This document shows positions 56,664-64,000 of a DNA stretch of 64,000 bases, piece after piece. The DNA comes from Scleroderma bovista (taxonomy: Eukaryota > Basidiomycota > Agaricomycetes > Boletales > Sclerodermataceae), in NCBI GenBank assembly GCA_037178675.1, contig JAYMGJ010000227.1, forward strand, positions 1 through 64,000. The letters are read 5' to 3'. The position numbers and the translations under genes were made by a program. Within the stretch, counting starts at the first letter, position 1. The number at the start of each line of letters is the position of its first letter. The notes beneath the pieces were generated by a model. It did no database searches. It was not told the DNA's origin and saw nothing but the letters and a program-made list of their open reading frames with translations.

Positions 56664-59600
56664 TGGTCCTCGACCGCTACAACGCAACGTCGATGGCAAT
56701 GGGCATGGAGGCCAGCCTCTTCAGGCAAGTACCTTCTGCACGCGTGCTGACCAACACTGACACGCTCCCTTTACATGTGCGCTTTACGCCATCACTGTAT
56801 ATAGCGAGTAGTAACTACAATTTGTCATGTTGTGTCTCCTCGAGTAATGCATATATTTGTTCGTGTTCGAATAATGCGCGTTGTGCTGGCTGTAAGGGAA
56901 AAATGGTTGACAATAGTGAACTTTCTGGTGCCTTCTGGCTACTAGACTCTGGCGCATCACACCACTTTACTGGTGACATAGGCAATTTCGCCTCCTACAA
57001 CGCGCTAAAGCGAGCGCACTACGCCAAAATGGCTAATGGTGTAGCACTGATTGCTGGCATTAGCACGGTATTACTCCAGTGCCTAGACCACAACTCAGGG
57101 GATGAGAAAGTTATTACACTCACCCAAGTGCTCCATATGCCAGGCGCTACTGCACGCCTTATTTCTATGGGTGAAATGCTCCAGCGTAATTACAAAGTCA
57201 CTGGTGATAAGAGAGGCATTAGCCTCACTCAGAAAGCTGAACGCCTATGGTTTGGGCCAGACCCAGAAGACGATCACAATGTCATTTTTGGGATTAGATC
57301 TATCCTGATAATTAGATCTAACTACATCGCCTCCGTGAGCAAAGTCGATTACAACATTATGCACCGGAGATTCGGGCACCCCTCTAAGGAAGTACTCCGA
57401 CGCGTGCAAAAGCATACGCAGCACTTCCCGGAGATCCACTTTCCTACTGAGGATTGTGTTTGCCCTGGATGTGCTCTTGGCAAGATGCCCAATCGAGCTT
57501 TCCCAGAAAATGAAAGACGTGCTTCCAAGCCCTTTGAGCTGGTGCACTCTGATCTCAAATCCTTCCCGGTTACGTCGTACCGGAAGTTTAAATACGTTAT
57601 CACCTTCTACGACGACTATACTTCTCATGCCTGGACTATGCCTCTTTGCTCCAAAGCTGCAGCGATTACAGCTGCCAAAGATTTCCTCGAAATGGTGCGC
57701 GTCCAACATGATATGCACGTCGTTGGATGGATGTCCGATGCCGGCAGAGAGTATAAATCCGATCTATTTGATTGAGCACTCCTTGAAAAAGGAATTAAAA
57801 TTTACCAAAGTGCTCCTAGAACCCCCATGCAGAATGGCCGCGCCGAGCGTTGAAAAGATAACAATGTGTTTGGGTGGCTGCTCCCTCAGATGAGGTGCAT
57901 TCGACCCAGGGACTTCTGGAGGTCTGGCAAGGCTCCCAAGGACTAAGGAGACTAAGAAACTAGAGAGTGGAAGGGTGGTTCAGTCACTCCAAGACTGAGC
58001 TCAAAGATATACACTGAAGAGAAGGATATTTGCTTAGTAAGCTAAGTACAAGCCTACATAGCTAAGGTAAGAGTCCAGTATCAGTACTACCAATCTACAC
58101 ACCCAGAGACAGGACTGTCTCTACAGCGTTTAGGGCGCACTCTCATGGATAAAGTTGAGTCTATGCGGCATCAAGCCTGCATTCCTGACTCCTGGTGGGA
58201 ATTTGCATTCGCTCACGCAACCCACATTTACAACCGTACTCCGGTAGCTCGCCTGCGATGGCGCACCCCCCATGAAATGCTTAAGGGGGAGATGCCTAAT
58301 ATCGACCACCTACATGTGTTTGGCTGTGGAGCATTTGTATACCTCCCAGCAATGGCTCGAGCAAATAAGATGGCTCCCAAGTTGGAGCTTATGACCTATG
58401 TCGGTGTTGCCCCTGGCAATGAGTGCAACTTTTTGTTTATGCGCTCCACCAATGCAGTGTTCACCGCTGCTCACGCCGTCTTTGACGAGCATCATTTCCC
58501 TCGCTGCCCCAAAAACAGGCGCGAACCTCTCGAGAACCCTTTTGGAAGGGCAAATCCAAAACCAGCCACTGATCGACCAGGAAATTCCCCTGATGATACC
58601 GACAGTGATGACGATGTGGAACACGACCATGGCTACCCACATCCCCAAGCACAGGATGACGATCCAAAGCGCGAGGAACCCGAGGCTCCTGAGGAAGAGC
58701 CTAATCAAATAAATCCTCCCTGTACGCCATCTCCAGTGCCTCCACCGGCACTGAGAACGCCTTCACCAGCAAGAAATCCGCCACCTCAGGCACCGCAGCG
58801 CCCTGGCCGAGCTGAACGCCGCCAGAATGCGCCACGACCCCCTGCAGTGAATATCCCTGCCTGCCCCCAACGTGAACGTAGAGCGCCATTGTGCCCCGGT
58901 AACGTGTATGGTGAGCAGTGACATCCCGTCGAGCAACTCCGGGATATCGAAAGTGCCTCTCGATGGCGAGAAACAGTGGGTACCTCTGCAACGCCCAGTG
59001 AGGAAGATGTGCAAAAGATGTGCGAGGAAGGGGGAGCAAACCTAGTCCGTTATCTGATGGGCAAAGCCCTCGAAACCCGCGACCCTCAATACGAGAGTGT
59101 CCGCAATTGGTCCTACAAGGACATCGCTCGCTTACCCCAAGCTGAGCAGAAACTCTGGCGACTTGCTTGCCAAGAAGAGCTCGATGTGCTATGAAAGCGC
59201 AAGGTCTTTGAGCTAGTTGACCGTCCCCGAGACCGGAAGGTCATAAAGAATTGATGGGTCTTCGACGTGAAGTCGGATGGCCGCAAGAAAGCCCACTTAG
59301 TAGTGAAAGGCTTCTCCCAGGTCAAGGGATTAGATTTCAACCAGGTCTTCTCACCAGTCGTGCGCTTTGAAACAGTGCGCCTCATGCTTGTGCTTGCTGC
59401 ACTTGAGAATTGGTATATCACTGGACTCGATGTTCGGAGTGCCTACTTGTATGGCAAGCTCGATGAAGAGATCTATATGGAACAACCCAAAGGGTTTGCA
59501 GTTCCCGGGCAAGAGCACAAAGTGCTCCGCCTCTGGCGTGCCCTCTATGGCCTCAAACAGGCCGGCCTAGCTTGGTGGTGCACACTCGATGAGTCTCTCA

Positions 59601-60646
59601 AGGAACTCGGGTTTGAGTGCCTTAAATCTGAAGCAGGCATTTTCTTCTACAAGAAGAAAGGCACCAACATCGTCATCGGGATTATCTACATTGACGACGC
59701 ACTATTCTGCAGCCCTAACAAGGCTGTTGTTGATGCCATTAAAGTGCAGTTCATGTGCAAATGGGAGTGCAGAGACCTTGGAGAACCTAAGGAGTTCCTC
59801 CGAATGCGAATCACTCGCAAGGGTCGCGCTATCCACCTGGATCAATGTGTGTACCTCCAAAAGGTCATCGAACGCTGTGGCATGCTTAATGCAAAGTCTG
59901 CAAGCACCCCACTGCCGGCTGGCTACTATGCCACCAAAAATACAGAGCCTGTTGATGCAGAACTCCGCTCCCGTTTCCAGACGGTTATTGGGTCCCTTCT
60001 GTACCTTATGTTAGGCACTAGGCCCGACATTGCTTTTGCAGTCACCCATCTCTCGCACCATGCCGCAAACCCATCCCAGGACCACCTGTCCAAAGCACTT
60101 TATATCTGTCGCTACTTGATTGGTACACCTAATTACTCCCTAGTGTACAATGGTGGATCCAGTGCTGGCCTGATTGCATGCACGGACTCAGATTGGGGAT
60201 CAGACCCTACCTCTCGCCTCTCGCAGACAGGTTTTTACCTGAAACTTGCAGATGGCTTGATCAGTTGGACTTCTCGTGTGCAGAAGACTATTGCGTACTC
60301 GTCCACTGAGGCTGAATACATGGCTTTGAGCGATTGCGCTCGCCAAGTTACCTGGATTCGGAGTCTACTCGGTGAGCTCGGCTATAAGCTGAAAGCTATC
60401 CCGATTTGCGGTGATAATCAGGGGTCCATATTCATGGCATCCAACCCTGTAATGGAGCCTCGCTCCAAGCACATCGACATCTGCTACCACGGAATCCGCG
60501 AGTCAGTCGCGAAAGGTAATGTGGAGCTATTCTTCATTGATGGTGCTGAGAATCCCGCTGATCTGCTCACCAAGAACTTACCCTGCAAGAAATTTGCGAA
60601 GTTCAGAGCTCAACTAGGCTTACAGTTTCCCTCTGGCAGCATCTAG
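56573..60646 (+). pseudogene. copia Pol, broken by stops and an insertion
   Basis: Protease with LLDSGASHHF (about 56,940), the integrase finger H-H-C-C (about 57,361-57,472), the integrase core, then, after a 275-base insertion, the rest of integrase and a Pro-rich linker. Reverse transcriptase (from about 59,265, with IYIDDALF near 59,690) and RNase H (TDSDWGSD near 60,183, STEAEYMAL near 60,303) follow, ending at TAG 60,644. TGA stops occur at 57,773, 58,919, 59,192 and 59,252. At 57,773 and 59,252 the family consensus is Arg, so CGA to TGA is the likely change. Confidence 0.88.
57851..58125. mobile_element. 275-base insertion in copia integrase, TG...CA ends
   Basis: It starts TGAAAAGATAACAATG and ends GTCTCTACA, flanked by GCGT (57,847-57,850 and 58,126-58,129; the second copy can also be read as GCGTT). 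Removing it joins integrase in frame through GRAER. It has no coding content. It is a small solo LTR or another short non-autonomous element. Confidence 0.7.
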
Positions 60647-60684
60647 CGCCTTATTCGCTGAAAGTGCTCTACGTGCAGCACAGC

Positions 60685-60693
60685 GAGGGGGAG
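60685..60693 (+). other. Polypurine tract of copia
   Basis: GAGGGGGAG directly precedes the 3' LTR. Confidence 0.85.
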
Positions 60694-60982
60694 TGTTGAA
60701 GTCGCACGTGCACCCGGCGTAAACCGTCAACGAAGTGTGCACAAGACTGCGACCCATATTAGTGTAGACTTAGTAATAGTCCTCTTTAGAGTAGATGTTA
60801 CATGTCACACATCACGTGTCACAGTCACGCGTCACACTATTTGTTGTATATAAACAGTGTTCATCGCTTATATAATATAACAGCTCTTAACCAGCTACCG
60901 CTACCATCTCTGGTTGTGCACTCCACCCAAACAGGTGAGTTGGAGTAGCAGTTCCTCTACATATATAGGTATTGCTTCAACA
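60694..60982 (+). repeat. 3' LTR of the copia element
   Basis: 289 bases, the same length as the 5' LTR, ending TTCAACA next to the ATTAC duplication. Confidence 0.95.
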
Positions 60983-60987
60983 ATTAC

Positions 60988-61270
60988 ATGGGCCCATATA
61001 ATAACAGCCTGCCCATATGACATGGGATGGTATAATAGTGGCCCATCCATACCCCATGAGGAGGTCAATGTGTCAGCCCACTCGTGCTACTCGGGATGAT
61101 GCAATATGGGCTCACCTATACCTTAGGTGAAGGTTATTTTGGCTCACTCATGTTACATGGGACCATATAATAGCAGCCTGCCCATGTGACATGGGATGGT
61201 ATAATAGTGGCCCATCCATATCCCATGTCAGCCCAATATGGGCTCACCTGTACCTTTGGGGACAGACCCA
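60988..61270. repeat. Degenerate GGCTCACCTATACCTT array, right part
   Basis: This continues the array at 54,250-54,862 after the copia insertion. Words such as ATGGGATGGTATAATAGTGG and GGGCTCACCTATACCTTA recur. Confidence 0.75.
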
Positions 61271-61289
61271 GGGTGGCCCTATCCTCTGG

Positions 61290-62420
61290 TACTCAGCCCG
61301 CGGTGGGTACTCACTTGGGTAGTCAACCTGTGCTGTGTAATCAACACCAGTGGCTAGCTAACCTGCAGTGGGCAGCTAACCTGCAGTGGGTAGTCAACCC
61401 ACCATGGGTGGTAGTGCGACCGCGGTTGGTAGTCAATCCGTGGTGGGGAATCACTCTACTGGGTAGTTAGCTTTGGGTGCGTAGCCAAGGGCAGTGGCTA
61501 GGTAATGGGTGGTTGGCAGCTAACCCACGGTATGCATTGAACCCACGGTATAACCTGCAGTGGGTCGTCAAGCCTGGGTAGGTACTGGTTAGACCTGGGA
61601 CCTTGGTTGGTGGCCAACCTGTGGTGGGTCAGCAGTAGCTAGCTAACCCATGGTGGGTAGCCAACCCGTGGTATGTATTGAACCTGCGGTGTCACCTGCA
61701 TGGGATAATCAACCCACAATGGGCGGTCACCCCTGGGTAGGTACGTGGTTGGTAGTACGACCACGGTTGGTAGTCAACCCGCGGTGGAGAGTCATCAGTG
61801 GGTAGCTAACCCATATTGGTCAGCTAACCCGCGGCATGTATTGAACCCGTGGTGTAACCTGCAGTAGGTGGTCAACCAGGGGTAGGTACATGGTTAAAGC
61901 TGGGACCACGGTTTGTGGCCAACCCATGGTGGGTACTCACTCCACTGGTTAGTAAACCTGAACTATGTAGTCAACAAGGCCAGCTAACCCATGGTGGGCA
62001 GCTAACCCGCAGTAAGTATTGAACCTGCGGTTTTTGCAGTGGGAGTCGACCCACAATGGGCAGTCACCCCTGGGTTGGTAGTGCGACCACGGTGTAGTCA
62101 ACCCCCGCTGTGTAGTCAACAGTAGTGGGTGGATAACCGGTGTTGGGCAGCTAACCCGCGGTGTGACCTGCAGTGGATGGTCAACCCTGGGTAGGTACAT
62201 GGTTGGAAATAGTTGCTGGCCAACCTAACCCGCACGAGTAGTTAACCCTGGTTAGTAGTGGGCCCGTAGTGGGACCGTGGTTTGTAGTAATCCCGCGGCG
62301 TGTAGTAATCCTGTGGTGTGTGATGCCTGTATATGTATAGTCAGCTGTAGTAGTCCATCAATGGTAAGTAGTCAACCTGCGGTAGTCAACCCCAGTAGTT
62401 CACCCACGGTAATGGACCCA
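61290..62420 (+). repeat. Right subterminal CCGCGG array
   Basis: Units such as GGTAGTCAACCCGCGGTGG and AGCTAACCCGCGGTATG repeat about every 20-40 bases. Exact CCGCGG sites lie at 61,298, 61,420, 61,779, 61,829, 62,156 and 62,293. Many sister units read CCGTGG, CCACGG, CCATGG, CTGCGG or CTGCAG at the same place. The reverse complement (ACCGCGGGTTGACTACC) resembles the units of the left array, so the two ends carry inverted subterminal repeats of one kind. No gene is present. Confidence 0.87.
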
Positions 62421-62694
62421 GTTCTGCTGGTAGGTTGATTAGATTCATTCCTACTGTATGCAGTAGTATCTATTTTTGCTAGCCCACCCCATACCTTTGC
62501 ATTCCAGTAAATCTAGGCTCATCCATTAATGTGCACCCAGTAAGATTGTGGCCCACCAAGATGTCATGATGACAATTCCTATATCCCTACCACAACCCCT
62601 CCTTAACTACCACCATAGCCCACCCATATCACATGGTAAAAAAATCATAGTGTGTAAGCCCACCCGTATTACTCGGTGATACTCCATCCATGGG

Positions 62695-62776
62695 CTCCTG
62701 TCCACTGGCCCATGACACTCGGCCAATTTTCACCTTCGGGTGGCTGTGTAAGACAGGACAAGGTAGGTACATTATG
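62695..62776 (-). repeat. Right terminal inverted repeat of the KDZ element
   Basis: Reverse-complement match of the left end (36,458-36,540), with the same ordered words. Confidence 0.87.
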
Positions 62777-62784
62777 TGCCTAAT
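62777..62784. repeat. Target-site duplication, right copy (TGCCTAAT)
   Basis: Identical to 36,444-36,451. Confidence 0.87.
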
Positions 62785-64000
62785 CTATCCGCTACCCGTG
62801 TTAAGAAGACTAAGGGCAAGAGCGCTCCTCCAATTGACGTCGACAAGGAAGAGTCAGGTACCAATGATTCCAACAGTGTTGAAGAGGTTCCCAAGAACCA
62901 CCACCCAAAATCCACTGCCACCTCTGAAACGAAGCCCATTGGTGTATACCCTCGCAGTCGGCCTTTCAGATTGGCAAAGACCACAATGACTTCCCAAGTC
63001 CTCGTCCTTTCAGATAGCCTGACACCCGAGCCCGAGTCATCCAAGAATGACTACCGTCCTGATCAAGAATCACAAGACATCGACACCGACGTGGATATGG
63101 AGGGTGACGAAGTTGCCAGTGAGAAAAGTGCTGCTGAGGATATTGACTCGGAATACGAGCAAGAATTGCTGTCGCGCAAACGCAAAGTGAAGGAGTCTCG
63201 AGTGCGTGACTCCAAACAAAAGGGTAATGTCCCGTCTTTAGACAGCAAGGCCCAGGTGTCCAAGCACAGCAAGACAGTGGCTTTCAATGTTCCAAAACCC
63301 CATGCTATTCGTCCCAAGGCTGGTCGCCACATTCCATCCTCACCAACATATGTTTCATCAGAAGATGACATGGGCAAAGTGGAATGTCCTGTGCAGAAGA
63401 GCACCAGGTCCAATGCTCCAGGTTCCTGTGAAGAGTCTGCCAATGCTGCGAAGGTGGTTGTCCCCCTCAATACTTCTGACACTGTCCATCGCACTGTCAC
63501 CCCTGGCTCTATGCAGAAGACTGGACCTGACACGGACATTTCAAACCTTCGCCAGGCACCCGCCAAGGCGCCCATCGCTCCAGTTCCATTGGTCTCTACT
63601 CAACCAGATGCTCACAAGGAGTCCACCCACTCTGCGAAGACACTCATTTCTACTCAGACTCCAGACCCTACCACTGTCGCCTCTATTAATATTCACAAGC
63701 CGGTGCTCCCTGTTGTTCCTATTGGCGCAAGTAGCACCTGCATCTTTTCTGACTGCAATGTTCCTGGAACCGCAATGCGCACCCCCACCCTTGTCGTTTC
63801 CACCAACCCTCATCACGGAGCAGCCCCCATTCCTACCACCTCTGAATACATTTTCTCTGACTCTTCCACTGCTTGTCCTGCACATGGACCATCTGACAAA
63901 CAGGATGGAGGTAAGTGTTGTCAATTTCATTACATGCACCTCTAATTATGGCCCGTGAATCTCCAGCCTTGCGACCCATTCTGTCAGCGGCTGCCAGCAG
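62785..64000 (+). pseudogene. Host gene, 3' part, interrupted by the KDZ element; runs off the window
   Basis: It continues the frame of 36,100-36,451 with LSATRVKKTKGKSAPPIDVD, then a long disordered Ser/Thr/Pro/Asp-rich protein with acidic stretches (about 63,060-63,170) and basic ones (RKRKVKESR). A GT-AG intron fits at about 63,911-63,966, after which coding resumes to the window end, so the gene is cut by the window. The synonymous composition is even and there is no internal stop. Function unknown. It could itself belong to an older mobile element, as its flank is full of them. Confidence 0.68.

Larger units (their letters stand above)
54863..60982 (+). mobile_element. Ty1/copia LTR retrotransposon inserted in the KDZ element
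   Basis: A complete 6,120-base element with 289-base LTRs (54,863-55,151 and 60,694-60,982), a primer-binding site, gag, pol in the copia order (protease, integrase, reverse transcriptase, RNase H) and a purine tract. It is flanked by a perfect duplication, ATTAC (54,858-54,862 and 60,983-60,987). Without it, the surrounding repeat unit reads through and matches the intact unit at about 61,136-61,190. It is now inactive because of TGA stops and a 275-base insertion. Confidence 0.96.
36452..62776. mobile_element. Composite KDZ DNA transposon, about 26.3 kb, with TET/JBP cargo
   Basis: The element has inverted ends, a perfect 8-base target duplication, subterminal repeat arrays at both ends, a KDZ transposase and five further genes in divergent pairs. 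The inserted LTR-A (38,007-38,627) and copia element (54,863-60,982) are later arrivals. Without them the element would be about 19.6 kb. The genes are, in order, a cysteine-cluster protein (-), an acidic Ser/Pro protein (+), a mushroom-expanded protein of unknown function (-), the transposase (+), an unknown protein (-) and the TET/JBP dioxygenase (+). KDZ transposons with TET/JBP genes are known from basidiomycetes. The border is firm to within a few bases: the outermost 6-10 bases of the two ends do not match each other well. Confidence 0.87.

Noticed and set aside
1..64000. tRNA, rRNA or other structured RNA genes
   Set aside because: None could be recognised by eye; the only tRNA-like match is the copia primer-binding site, which is a short complement, not a gene.

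Overview
The window is nuclear DNA of a mushroom-forming basidiomycete (Agaricomycete). The evidence is spliced genes with short GT-AG introns of about 45-65 bases, a Plavaka transposase, a KDZ transposase next to a TET/JBP-type dioxygenase, chromodomain Ty3 retrotransposons, a tetratricopeptide/HET allorecognition protein and a tandem TKL-type kinase. No species is claimed.

Layout. Bases 1-8,460 are a transposon graveyard: a decayed Ty3 polyprotein, three copies or pieces of one LTR family (called LTR-A here), a truncated Plavaka transposase and a cyclin gene split by a solo LTR-A. Bases 8,461-9,955 hold only gene relics. Bases 9,956-23,727 are the gene-rich part: a tandem kinase/pseudokinase (-), RGP1 (+), a PSP1 C-terminal-domain protein (+) and a 1,213-residue TPR-HET protein (+). 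Bases 25,000-36,075 hold a minisatellite, a second Ty3 element with a 721-base CACTG-ended MITE in its integrase, an LTR-like block, and a 5'-truncated third Ty3 element with an oppositely oriented accessory gene.

The main result is a composite DNA transposon of about 26.3 kb (36,452-62,776) sitting in the coding sequence of another gene. It has matching inverted ends and a perfect 8-base target duplication, TGCCTAAT. Removing the element and one duplication joins the two halves of the host gene in frame. It carries a KDZ transposase with a CxC2-like cysteine cluster, an apparently intact 371-codon TET/JBP 2-oxoglutarate/Fe(II) dioxygenase, and four genes without a known function. The six genes are arranged as three divergent pairs.

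Throughout the element, and not in the retrotransposons later inserted into it, the CpG palindrome CCGCGG recurs about 59 times by eye, against 4 times in the first 36 kb. At both ends it lies in subterminal arrays mixed with CCGTGG, CCACGG, CCATGG and CCGCAG, which are the products expected from deamination of methylated CpG. A 6.1-kb copia element inside the transposon has LTRs that differ at 12 sites, all of them transitions explicable by CpG decay. Several retroelements carry TGA stops where Arg (CGA) is expected. My working model, which is inference, is that this genome methylates CpG, and that this KDZ transposon marks itself with a methylatable palindrome and carries its own methylcytosine oxidase.
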